NCBI RefSeq assembly: GCF_004343585.1
Contig: NZ_SLYW01000003.1
Coordinates: forward strand, 620,001 to 684,000
Direction: 5' to 3'
Length of the DNA stretch: 64,000 bases
Source of the DNA: Neorhizobium sp. JUb45
GTDB taxonomy: Bacteria > Pseudomonadota > Alphaproteobacteria > Rhizobiales > Rhizobiaceae
Shown: one piece after another, positions 33,605 through 41,917 of the stretch
How positions within the stretch are numbered: position 1 is the first letter of the stretch
Layout of the letters: each line of letters begins with the position of its first letter
The notes under the pieces: generated by a model
Databases searched by the model: none
Told to the model about the DNA's origin: nothing
The model's input: only the letters and a program-made list of their open reading frames with translations
Translations under genes and position numbers: made by a program

Positions 33605-35452
33605 TCAGAGAGCGAATGCCGGCACACGTTCGCCGCCAGCACGGAAAATTGCCTCGAGTTCGGCAAGCGTCGGGCATGCGGGAACGGTTTCAAGAAGTCC
33701 GGTTTTCGCGTCCGCTCTGGGAAGAGCAACGACCGCTGCGCTCAGCACCGTCGTGCCCGCAGAAATCTCGCCACGCAATTGCGGCACCAGCGTTTTGGCA
33801 TGGATGAGGTTCGCATTGGCGATGGCACTGATGGCATGGCCGTGGCGTGTGATCGTCGGCGACAGATCGACAATGGCGCTGATATCCGTCTGACCTTGCC
33901 AGATGGCTCTGCCCGGCTCCTGCACGCTGCTATCGGCATTGAAATCGGCACGCGGAATGGCAAACCCGCCTTCGCTCGTCTGCAGGCTACGCGGTGTGTG
34001 AATGCGGTGGATACGGATATGCCAGGGATTGGCCGGGACAAGCCAGCTCTCGACGGTCACATCATCCCACGGCTTCCAGCGGGAATAGAGTTTGTCGCCG
34101 GCAATCAGCGCGTCTTCCAGCGTCTCACGCATGCGAAAATGCACACCGTCATCGGAAAGCCCCAGCATGCCGTCAAAACTGGCGGCAACGAAATGCCGAT
34201 CGTTGAGTTCGATGTTGAAGCCGTAACGGGTGGAATAGACGAATTTCGAATATTTTTCGTTGGCCCCGAGCATCCTGTCATGCTGTTGGCCGGAAGAAAG
34301 GATCACGGTATTGCCGGGCGTATGCATCGCCACCATGCCGGCTTCCTTCAGCGGAACCGGGTCAGCGAAATCAGGGGCAGGGGTCTCCTCAGTCGCCCAG
34401 AAAGGATGATCGGCGGGCAGGGCCAGCGGCAGGAAAAACTTGAGTGCCCAATAGGGTGATCCCGCCGAGTTATAGCTCTCGCTCATCATCAGGTTCGGAT
34501 AACCGTAGCCGATGGAGAGAATGCCATCACGCTCGGCAATCGGCAGGTCCGACCACCAGCGGATATGGCGCATGTAATATCCCTTGATCTCGTTCCAGGG
34601 CAGGGCCTCGACGCCGGCAAAGGCCAGCGCCCCCCAAATGCCACCGCAGGCAAAACGATAGGTCTGGCTGCGACCGAAAGCGAGCGCCGCACCATCCGAC
34701 CCGAACCAGTGGCGGATATCCTTGGCAAACACGTTTGCACGCGCGCGGTAGGCCTCAGCACGCTTCGTGTCGTGCTTGGCAATGACGGAATAGATCAGCG
34801 CATAAAAATGCAGGGCGAACGGTACATAGTGGTCGACCCGTTTTACAGGTCCGTCGCGATACCAGCCTTCGCCCAGCCGGAAAGCCTCGACCTCGTCGAG
34901 ATATTGCTCCGTGAGCGAGCGGTCGAAATCCACACCCGCCTGCGTCAGGCCGAGATCGATCAGGACGCGAAAAAATTTCCAGTTATTGTCGACGAAGTCT
35001 TTGGTTCGCGCCGAGATCAGATAGGCGGCAACCGTTTTTTTCTGGTCTTCGCTCAGCGGTTCCCAGATAAACTGCGGCACCATGGCAATGGCAAAACCGA
35101 TGGCAGCAAGCTCCACCTGTCGCTGGTCGGTGCGGGAAACATCGCCCCAATATTCCGGATTGTCGGGATCGGTGCCGTTGGCAAGGCCGCGACGATAGAG
35201 GTCCCAATGCGGAAAATCATAACCGCCGGCAGCCAGCGGCACGATGCCCCACAGCGGCCGGGCAAAACCTTCGAGATCGGCCGCTGCGCGATCAAAATGC
35301 GCACCGGTGGCGCTGAGCCGCACCCGCGCGCCACCCTCGGAGAAGTAGGGAAGCAACGGATTGAAGAGATCCATCACCGCTTTGGCTAGATCATCGCGGC
35401 TGAGAAGAGGATTGCCGTGGAGGGGATTGGCGCGGACAGGATCGTAGATCAT
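33605..35452 (-). CDS. DUF2264 protein of the polysaccharide locus
   Basis: A 615-residue protein of the DUF2264 family, cytoplasmic by appearance (no signal). Recognisable segments: LFNPLLPYFSEGGARVRL, AAADLEGFARPLWGIVPL, HWDLYRRGLANGTDP, and YGYPNLMMSESYNSAGSPYWALK. The N-terminal half looks like an alpha/alpha barrel and the C-terminal half like beta sheet, as in many polysaccharide lyases, but activity is unproven. Last gene of the transporter operon, after a hairpin that follows the solute-binding protein gene. It probably acts on imported oligosaccharides. Confidence 0.88.
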   Translation of the reverse strand: MIYDPVRANPLHGNPLLSRDDLAKAVMDLFNPLLPYFSEGGARVRLSATGAHFDRAAADLEGFARPLWGIVPLAAGGYDFPHWDLYRRGLANGTDPDNPEYWGDVSRTDQRQVELAAIGFAIAMVPQFIWEPLSEDQKKTVAAYLISARTKDFVDNNWKFFRVLIDLGLTQAGVDFDRSLTEQYLDEVEAFRLGEGWYRDGPVKRVDHYVPFALHFYALIYSVIAKHDTKRAEAYRARANVFAKDIRHWFGSDGAALAFGRSQTYRFACGGIWGALAFAGVEALPWNEIKGYYMRHIRWWSDLPIAERDGILSIGYGYPNLMMSESYNSAGSPYWALKFFLPLALPADHPFWATEETPAPDFADPVPLKEAGMVAMHTPGNTVILSSGQQHDRMLGANEKYSKFVYSTRYGFNIELNDRHFVAASFDGMLGLSDDGVHFRMRETLEDALIAGDKLYSRWKPWDDVTVESWLVPANPWHIRIHRIHTPRSLQTSEGGFAIPRADFNADSSVQEPGRAIWQGQTDISAIVDLSPTITRHGHAISAIANANLIHAKTLVPQLRGEISAGTTVLSAAVVALPRADAKTGLLETVPACPTLAELEAIFRAGGERVPAFAL

Positions 35453-35491
35453 CGGTCTTCCATAGGTTCGGACATGTGTGCGGACAAAAGA

Positions 35492-35524
35492 AACCCCGCG
35501 AAAACGTTTGGTCTCCGCGGGGTT
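35492..35524 (-). terminator. intra-operon hairpin after the solute-binding protein gene
   Basis: CGCGGGGTT (35516-35524) and AACCCCGCG (35492-35500) form a 9-bp stem; on the minus strand it is followed by TTTCTTTTG. It lies between the solute-binding protein stop and the DUF2264 start. Partial termination here would keep binding-protein mRNA in excess over DUF2264. Confidence 0.65.
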
Positions 35525-35532
35525 CTGGCATG

Positions 35533-36813
35533 TTATTTGATGGCCTTCACGCCATCGGCCATTTCCTTCAACCCGTCATCGATAGAGATATTGTCGGTCA
35601 TGATCGAGTCATGCGCGCGGTTGAGGATAACCTCGATGCGGGCAGCATTCGGCGTGACCGCCATTTCCAGATAGGATTTTCCGGGTTCCAGTGCCCCCTT
35701 GCTGGTCTCGTCCTGCGGGAAACCGTCAAGCGAGGCGATCTTCGCCGTCACTTCCGGTGTACGCACGGTCGGAATGGTGCCGGTCGACGCGATGATCGAA
35801 GCCCCTTCGGCGCTGGTCACGAACTTGATGAAGTCGAGAACCGCTTCCTTGTGGCCGGAATTGCTGTTCACCGAAAGACCGGAAATCTGCGCCGCCGTGG
35901 TGCCGGCAACAACACCGTCCGGATGCGGGAATTTCACGATACCCCAGTTCTTGCTCTTGCTCTCACCGGATTTCACCTTGGCGATCTGCGTGCCGACGAA
36001 CCATGTGCCCATCGGCAACATGCCGATCGTGCCGTTGAAGAACGGACCGGAATAGTGCGTGTTGGAGGTTTTCAGCGTCGCATAGGATGGCACGATGCTG
36101 TCTTCCTGCAGTTTCAGCGCCCGCTCGTACCAAGGCTTGAGGAAGGCATAATCCGGGCCGGCCAGCGTGTTCTTGCCGTCGAGAATACCGGCCAGCTGCA
36201 CGGTGGAGCGCCAGGTGTGAAACAGCGCGCCATAGGTCTTGTTGACACCCATGCCACCCGCCAGTTTCGTGGCTGTCTCGTCGAACTGCGCCCAGGTCAT
36301 GTCATTGGTGGGGTAGGGCACGCCGGCTTTGTCAAAAATGTCCTTGTTGTAATAGACGACCCAGAAATCCGAGCGGAACGGCAGCGAATAGATTTTGCCA
36401 TCCACCGTCATTTCTTCGGCCAGACCACCGAAGGAGGCCTTGTCGATCTTCTGCTCAGTCATGAAGCTGGACAGATCCATGATCGAACCGGCGCGGATCA
36501 GGTTCGTGTAGTTCGGCACGTCCTTGACGGTGACGATGTCGATATCTTTTGAACCGCCCGCGAGCTGCGTGGCGATCATCTGCTGGTAATCCTGCGAGCC
36601 CAGGTCGATATGCTCGAACTTCACATTGGGGTTCTTGGCCTGATAGGCCTCGATCAGCGGCTTGTAATAGGCCACCTTGTCCCAGTCCCACAGCGCCCAG
36701 CGCAATGTGACGGCGTCACCGGATTGCGCGAACGCTGCACCTGTGGTCGATGCCGCAAGGGCAAGCCCCGCCAAAGTCAGTTTCATGCCTCTCCCAAACG
36801 TTTCCAAATACAT
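35533..36813 (-). CDS. carbohydrate ABC transporter solute-binding protein
   Basis: Periplasmic binding protein of cluster 1 (MalE/UgpB-like), 426 residues. The signal peptide is MKLTLAGLALAASTTGAAFAQ, cleaved after AFA. The body has VTLRWALWDWDKVAYYKPLIEAYQAKNP and AQFDETATKLAGGMGVNKTYG, a pattern common in oligosaccharide binders. The ATG at 36813 has AAGGAG upstream. It delivers the uronate oligosaccharide to the two permeases encoded earlier in the operon. Confidence 0.93.
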   Translation of the reverse strand: MYLETFGRGMKLTLAGLALAASTTGAAFAQSGDAVTLRWALWDWDKVAYYKPLIEAYQAKNPNVKFEHIDLGSQDYQQMIATQLAGGSKDIDIVTVKDVPNYTNLIRAGSIMDLSSFMTEQKIDKASFGGLAEEMTVDGKIYSLPFRSDFWVVYYNKDIFDKAGVPYPTNDMTWAQFDETATKLAGGMGVNKTYGALFHTWRSTVQLAGILDGKNTLAGPDYAFLKPWYERALKLQEDSIVPSYATLKTSNTHYSGPFFNGTIGMLPMGTWFVGTQIAKVKSGESKSKNWGIVKFPHPDGVVAGTTAAQISGLSVNSNSGHKEAVLDFIKFVTSAEGASIIASTGTIPTVRTPEVTAKIASLDGFPQDETSKGALEPGKSYLEMAVTPNAARIEVILNRAHDSIMTDNISIDDGLKEMADGVKAIK

Positions 36814-36844
36814 CCTGTTTCTCCTTCCCTGGATTGTCTCTGGT

Positions 36845-37576
36845 TCAGATATGTCTTGCGTCAGCCGCCTCCGTTTCGAGGGCTGGCTGAACGGCAGCCG
36901 GCAGGGCAAGCACCATCACGGCGGCGCGGTGCGCGGCAAAGGTAATGGCGAAAAGCCCGAGTGAAAAATTGAGCGTGGCCGGCATGAACACCGACACCGG
37001 GTAAAAGGCGATATGCGCCACCCACAGCGCGGCGACGAAAACAAGGGCGGCGATCGCCGGCAGCGGCCGCAGCACGGAAGCGATGACGGCAAGCTTCAGC
37101 AACGTCTTTGCGGGCATGTCGCGCATCACCATCAGCACGATGAGATGGCAGGCGACGATGCCGAGAAAAACAGTGACGGCGAGCGCGGTCGTCAGCGGGA
37201 AGGCGAGAAAAACATTCTCCCGCGCCGCTGCCGCGTAGGTGACGATGGCATAGATGGCGAGGCCGATGACGGCGGCAAATGCCAGGCCCCAAGCCGTCGC
37301 CCGCCAGAAATAGCGGCGCAGCGCCTCCACGAAATCACGCAGCAGATAGGTGTTGCGGTCCTCGACGAAAGCGACGCAGACAAAAACCGTGGCGGCGATG
37401 GCGGCAGGCAGCGGAATGATCAGCAGGGCGACCAGAATGAACAGGATGTTCAGCTTGACCATCTCCCACCATTCACGTGCAAAGATCTGGGAAAACAGAG
37501 CAAGGCCGGTCTTTTGCGGCGCATTCTTGGGAATGCCCGGCCCTTCCTTCGTCCACATATCCCGCAGCCACTGCAT
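36845..37576 (-). CDS. YesL-family (DUF624) membrane protein
   Basis: A 243-residue membrane protein of the YesL/DUF624 family: N-terminal LALFSQIFAREWWEMVKLNILFIL, then five to six hydrophobic segments. In Bacillus the yesL gene lies in the rhamnogalacturonan transporter cluster, and similar genes accompany many glycan ABC systems; its task is unknown and an accessory to transport or sensing is plausible. It sits between the ATPase and the solute-binding protein genes in the same operon. Confidence 0.85.
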   Translation of the reverse strand: MQWLRDMWTKEGPGIPKNAPQKTGLALFSQIFAREWWEMVKLNILFILVALLIIPLPAAIAATVFVCVAFVEDRNTYLLRDFVEALRRYFWRATAWGLAFAAVIGLAIYAIVTYAAAARENVFLAFPLTTALAVTVFLGIVACHLIVLMVMRDMPAKTLLKLAVIASVLRPLPAIAALVFVAALWVAHIAFYPVSVFMPATLNFSLGLFAITFAAHRAAVMVLALPAAVQPALETEAADARHI

Positions 37577-37600
37577 GGCCTACCTCCAGGTGGTGTTTCC

Positions 37601-38710
37601 TCAGTAGAGTATCGACCGTTCCGTTTCCTTGTCGAACAGCTGCATATTGGTCGTATCGACGATCAGTTTTGCCGTTTCGCCAATCCCCGCCTTGAAGCGC
37701 GGCGAGACACGCACAGTCATAGCCTTTTCCCCGGCGGTGATATTGAGATGGATCTCGGACCCCATCGGTTCCGCCAGATCGACCACGGCCTCGAAGGGCG
37801 CAAGATTTGCGGGGTTGATGTCGGCAGGCGCCAGTTCATGGAAGTTTTCGGGGCGCAGGCCGATAACGACTTCGCGGCCCTCGTAGGGCGCAATCCGGGC
37901 CTTGTCGAAATTTTGCGGGATCGGCAGCACGCGGCCGTCAAAGATCGCCACATATTCTTCGCCGCGCTTTTCGATCTTCGAAGGCAGCATGTTCATCTGC
38001 GGTGCGCCGATAAAACCGGCCACGAACATGTTGATCGGGCGGTCATAGAGGTTCTGCGGCGTATCGACCTGCTGGATATGACCATCGGCCATCACCACGA
38101 TGCGGTCGGCCATGGTCATGGCCTCGATCTGGTCATGGGTGACGTAGATGAAGGTCGAGTTCAGCCGCTTGTGCAGCTTGGTGATCTCGGCGCGCATCGT
38201 GCCGCGTAGCTTTGCATCGAGGTTGGAAAGCGGTTCGTCGAGCAGAAACACTTCCGGATTGCGCACCATGGCACGACCCAGCGCCACGCGCTGCCGCTGT
38301 CCGCCGGAAAGCGCCTTGGGCTTGCGGTTGAGAAGATGCGTGATGTCCAGGATCTTTGCCGCTTCCTGCACCTTCTGGTCGATGACCTCTCGCGAAGCCT
38401 TTCGCAGTTGCAGGCCGAACGCCATGTTCTTGTAGACGGTCATATGCGGGTAAAGCGCATAGTTCTGGAACACCATGGCGATGTCGCGGTCCTTGGACGG
38501 CACGTCGTTGACGACGTCGCCGCCGATGATCAGCTCGCCGCCCGAGATTTCCTCCAGGCCCGCGATCATGCGCAATGTCGTCGACTTTCCGCAGCCGGAC
38601 GGACCGACCAGAATGATGAATTCCTTGTCGGCGATCTCCAGATCGATGTCATGGACAACGGTCAGGGCACCGTAGGTCTTGTTCAATTTCTTCAGTGAAA
38701 TGCTGGCCAT
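37601..38710 (-). CDS. sugar ABC transporter ATPase (MsmX/UgpC type)
   Basis: A 369-residue ATPase: Walker A GPSGCGKSTT at about residues 37-46, Q-loop, signature LSGGQRQRVALGRAM, Walker B FLLDEPLSNLDA, the H-loop in YVTHDQIEAMTMADRIVV, then the TOBE/regulatory C-terminus (VIGLRPENFHEL). It powers the permease pair of this locus. Located between the GH88 and YesL genes. Confidence 0.95.
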   Translation of the reverse strand: MASISLKKLNKTYGALTVVHDIDLEIADKEFIILVGPSGCGKSTTLRMIAGLEEISGGELIIGGDVVNDVPSKDRDIAMVFQNYALYPHMTVYKNMAFGLQLRKASREVIDQKVQEAAKILDITHLLNRKPKALSGGQRQRVALGRAMVRNPEVFLLDEPLSNLDAKLRGTMRAEITKLHKRLNSTFIYVTHDQIEAMTMADRIVVMADGHIQQVDTPQNLYDRPINMFVAGFIGAPQMNMLPSKIEKRGEEYVAIFDGRVLPIPQNFDKARIAPYEGREVVIGLRPENFHELAPADINPANLAPFEAVVDLAEPMGSEIHLNITAGEKAMTVRVSPRFKAGIGETAKLIVDTTNMQLFDKETERSILY

Positions 38711-38722
38711 CGGTTCAATCTC

Positions 38723-39895
38723 TCACCAGTAGGAAGACCACGAACGCGACAGGCGCGTCAGGGCCTCCATGTAATAATAGTCACCCCAGGACACGCACTC
38801 GTCGACGCCTTCGCCGCGGCAGGTGTTGTAGGGCGATTTTTTGGAATAGGTGCCGTGCAGGACGAGCCCGTTGGAGACGGCCGGATCCTTGACCGCATAA
38901 TGATCGGCAAGGCTTTTCATCATCCGGCGGGCCAGATCGCGGTAACGGTCCGCTGCTTCGCCGCCGACAAGATCGGCCATTTCCAGCAATCCGCAGGCAA
39001 CGATCGAGGCCGCAGACGTATCGCGCGGTTCGTTGTCGCCATCGGTAAACACCATGTCCCAATAGGGCACCAGATCGGCCGGCAGCTTGTTCAGGTAGAA
39101 GGCCAGCAGCCGGTCGAACGTGTCGCGATATTCGTCTATCCGTTCATAACGATAGGAAAACGCCATGCCGGCCACACCCCAGGCCTGACCGCGCGCCCAG
39201 AAACTGTCGTCGCTAAAACCCTGCTTGGTGGCGCCGCGCACGGGCGCACCGGTCACCGGGTCCATGTAGAAGGTGTGATAAGTGGATGAGTCCGGCCGCA
39301 CGGAATTGGCAAGCGTCGTGCGGGCATGGATCAGCGCGATATCGCGGTATTTCGGGTCGCCGGTCTGTTCCGTTGCCCAGTAGAGCAGCGGCAGGTTCAA
39401 AAGGCAGTCGATGATGTAGCGGTATTCTTCCGCGACGCCCTTGCGACCCCATGCCTGAATGAACTGGCCGATCGGCTGGTAGCGTTCAAGCAGCTGGTCA
39501 GCGGCGAGAAGTGCCGCCTTACGGCCATCCTCGTCGCCCACCAGTTTCCAGGCGGCGATGCAGGAGGGCGAATAGAGAAAACCCATGTCGTGATGGTCGG
39601 TTTCGATGCGGTTCTCGATCCGGTGCAGAAAACTCTGCACCTGGATTTGCGCCGCATATTGAAACACCTTGTCACCGCTATGCTCGAAGGCCAGCCAGAT
39701 CTCGCCCGGCCAGAAGCCGGCGGTCCACTGGTCGTTGGCGACAGCGGGGTAAAAATTTTTCACGCTCGAATGGTTCTGGGCGCTGTAGGTGAAGTCCGGC
39801 AGATTGCGGCGGATCTGCGCGACAGCGATATCGAGAGCGGCTTTGACCTCTTCGTCGGTAATCGGCTGCGGAGCGATGGATGTGTTCACGTTCAT
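38723..39895 (-). CDS. GH88 unsaturated glucuronyl hydrolase
   Basis: A 390-residue enzyme of glycoside hydrolase family 88 (alpha/alpha-barrel), removing the 4,5-unsaturated uronic acid left at the non-reducing end by a polysaccharide lyase. Both catalytic-region Asp residues are present: HHDMGFLYS (Asp about 103) and IIDCLLNLPLL (Asp about 163), with the family segments NDQWTAGFWPGEIW and FWARGQAWG. No signal, so it acts in the cytoplasm on imported oligosaccharides. The start at 39895 follows the permease stop by 4 bases. Confidence 0.93.
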   Translation of the reverse strand: MNVNTSIAPQPITDEEVKAALDIAVAQIRRNLPDFTYSAQNHSSVKNFYPAVANDQWTAGFWPGEIWLAFEHSGDKVFQYAAQIQVQSFLHRIENRIETDHHDMGFLYSPSCIAAWKLVGDEDGRKAALLAADQLLERYQPIGQFIQAWGRKGVAEEYRYIIDCLLNLPLLYWATEQTGDPKYRDIALIHARTTLANSVRPDSSTYHTFYMDPVTGAPVRGATKQGFSDDSFWARGQAWGVAGMAFSYRYERIDEYRDTFDRLLAFYLNKLPADLVPYWDMVFTDGDNEPRDTSAASIVACGLLEMADLVGGEAADRYRDLARRMMKSLADHYAVKDPAVSNGLVLHGTYSKKSPYNTCRGEGVDECVSWGDYYYMEALTRLSRSWSSYW

Positions 39896-39899
39896 AAAA

Positions 39900-40736
39900 T
39901 CAACCCTTGATGCCGGAGGATGCGACGCCTTCGACAAAGAAGCGTTGCAGCGACAGGAAGACGATCAGCACCGGGATCAGCGCCACCACGGATGCGGCCA
40001 TGATCAGCCCGTATTCGGCGGAATATTGGCTGATGAACATGCGCAGGCCGATCTGGATCGTCTTCAGCTCGGTCTTGGTCAGGTAGATCATCGGTCCCAG
40101 AAAATCGTTCCAGGTGGTGACGAAGGTGAAGATGGTCAGCGTCGAGAGTGCAGGCTTCGACAGCGGCAGCATGATCTTTGCCCAGATCTGGTATTCGTTC
40201 ATGCCGTCTATGCGGGCGGCTTCGCACAGCTCGGTCGGGATCGACATGTAAAACTGCCGCATCAGGAACACGCCGAAAGCGGTGAAGGCCTGAAGGCAGA
40301 TCAGCGCCAGATGGGTGTTGTTGAGGCCGAATTCGCGCATCAGCAGGAACTGCGGCACCATATAGACCTGCCAAGGCATGGCGATGGTGGCGATGTAACC
40401 GAGAAACAGCGCGTTCTTGTAAGGGAAATGCAGCTTGGCGAAGGCATAGGCCGCAAAGCTCGATGTGAACAGCTGCATCAGCGTCACGATGATCGTCAGC
40501 TTCGACGTGTTGTAGATGAACAGCGCCAGCGGGATTTTCGTCCAGATATCGACGTAGTTCGACCACTGCGGGTTGGATGGTATCCATTCGATCGGGAAAA
40601 CGAACACTTCGCTGCTGAGTTTCAGCGAGGCCGACAGCATCCAGGCGAAAGGCAACAGCATCACGATGGTGATGAGGATGACCGTCGCATAGATGGCGGC
40701 GAGTTTTCCGGTGAGTTTTTGGCCGGCAATGCGCAT
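39900..40736 (-). CDS. carbohydrate ABC transporter permease (MalG type)
   Basis: A 278-residue permease with six predicted TM helices. The cytoplasmic EAA loop reads ELCEAARIDGMNEYQIWAKIMLPLSKPAL, the docking site for the ATPase. N-terminus MRIAGQKLTGKLAAIYATVILITIVMLLPF. It pairs with the MalF-type gene 3 bases upstream. Confidence 0.94.
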   Translation of the reverse strand: MRIAGQKLTGKLAAIYATVILITIVMLLPFAWMLSASLKLSSEVFVFPIEWIPSNPQWSNYVDIWTKIPLALFIYNTSKLTIIVTLMQLFTSSFAAYAFAKLHFPYKNALFLGYIATIAMPWQVYMVPQFLLMREFGLNNTHLALICLQAFTAFGVFLMRQFYMSIPTELCEAARIDGMNEYQIWAKIMLPLSKPALSTLTIFTFVTTWNDFLGPMIYLTKTELKTIQIGLRMFISQYSAEYGLIMAASVVALIPVLIVFLSLQRFFVEGVASSGIKG

Positions 40737-40739
40737 GGC

Positions 40740-41681
40740 TCAGTCCTCCTTCTGGCGGCGGAACTGGACGACGGTCACGGCCAGCACGAGGAAGAACAGG
40801 ACGAGCGCGATCATGCTGGAATAACCGAGATCCCAGGAAATGAAGGCCTCGTTGTAAATGTGATAAACGAGCACGAGGGTCGAGGTGCCGGGTCCGCCCT
40901 GGGTGATCATGTAGATCTGGTCGAACACCTTGAAGGACTGGATGGTCAGCATCACGGTCACGAAAAATGTCGTCGGCCCAAGCTGCGGCACGGTGACGTA
41001 CAGAAATTTCTGCCAGGCATTGGCGCCATCCAGATCGGCCGCCTCGTAAAGCTCGGAATTGATGCCCTGCAGGCCGGCCAGGTAGATGACCATGAAATAA
41101 CCCATGCTTTTCCACACGCCGAACAGGATGACGGTGACCATCGCCCAATGGCGGTCGGCGGCCCAGCCGGGCATGTTTTTCGGGTCGAGGCCAAGAGTGT
41201 AGAGGATCATGTTCACCGGCCCCATTTCGGGGTTGAAGATCATGTTCCAGACAACGGCTACGGCCACCAGCGAGGCGACATAGGGAAAGAACATCGCGGT
41301 ACGGAAAAAGTCGCGGCCTAGGATTTTGTGGTTGAGCAGAATGGCAAGGCCGAGCGCGCAGGCAAGCGTCACCGGCACCGAGACGACCGTATAGATGATC
41401 GTGTTCCAGAAGGCGTCCTTGAACGCCTTGTCCTCGAACAGCCGCCAGAAATTGTCGAGCCCGGCGAAAGACATGGCATTGCTGCCATCCCAGTGCATGA
41501 AGGCCAAAACGAAGGCGAACAGGATCGGGCCGAGCGTGAAAACGGCAAAGCCCAGAAAATTGGGAGCAATGAAGGAATAGGCCACCAGCGCGTCCTGCAC
41601 CCTGCGGCGACGTTTGGACACGGTTTTCCGTCGTCTCGCCGGAACCGGTGTGTCGCCGGCGGCAATGGTAGAATGGGCCAT
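40740..41681 (-). CDS. carbohydrate ABC transporter permease (MalF type)
   Basis: A 313-residue permease: six TM helices, EAA loop (NSELYEAADLDGANAWQKFLYVTVPQL), and a basic cytoplasmic N-terminus (PARRRKTVSKRRRR). First gene of the operon, with GGAGGAG before the ATG. The promoter is in the 236-base gap shared with the divergent heparinase gene. Confidence 0.94.
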   Translation of the reverse strand: MAHSTIAAGDTPVPARRRKTVSKRRRRVQDALVAYSFIAPNFLGFAVFTLGPILFAFVLAFMHWDGSNAMSFAGLDNFWRLFEDKAFKDAFWNTIIYTVVSVPVTLACALGLAILLNHKILGRDFFRTAMFFPYVASLVAVAVVWNMIFNPEMGPVNMILYTLGLDPKNMPGWAADRHWAMVTVILFGVWKSMGYFMVIYLAGLQGINSELYEAADLDGANAWQKFLYVTVPQLGPTTFFVTVMLTIQSFKVFDQIYMITQGGPGTSTLVLVYHIYNEAFISWDLGYSSMIALVLFFLVLAVTVVQFRRQKED

Positions 41682-41827
41682 GAAACTCCTCCGAAGAATT
41701 CGCCACAGACATGCGTTTCAAAGCGCTTATCCGCGGATGCACGTCAGCCAGATTGCTCTGTTGTCCGTACCTCCTCCCACATTCGACATAGCATATCCAC
41801 GACATTGGTCAAACAACTTATCAACCC

Positions 41828-41839
41828 ATCATATGAATT
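41828..41839 (-). promoter_or_regulatory. putative GntR operator, ABC operon side
   Basis: On the minus strand AATTCATATGAT, one of four related sequences in front of the transcription units of this locus. It lies 147 bases upstream of the first permease start. Confidence 0.45.
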
Positions 41840-41854
41840 AGCTGGAACTGCAAA

Positions 41855-41866
41855 AATACATATGAT
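41855..41866 (+). promoter_or_regulatory. putative GntR operator, heparinase side
   Basis: AATACATATGAT, 51 bases upstream of the heparinase ATG and 15 bases from the previous site in opposite orientation. Two facing copies in one divergent promoter region fit control of both operons by one regulator. Confidence 0.45.
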
Positions 41867-41917
41867 AGGGCGGATCAAATCACGGTGATCGTGGCTCATG
41901 TCGACAGGGAGGAAAAC

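Noticed and set aside
39789..41321. Plus-strand frame of 510 codons rich in His, Gln and Asp
   Set aside because: It is antisense to the two sugar permease genes; the amino acid bias is what antisense reading of hydrophobic helices produces.
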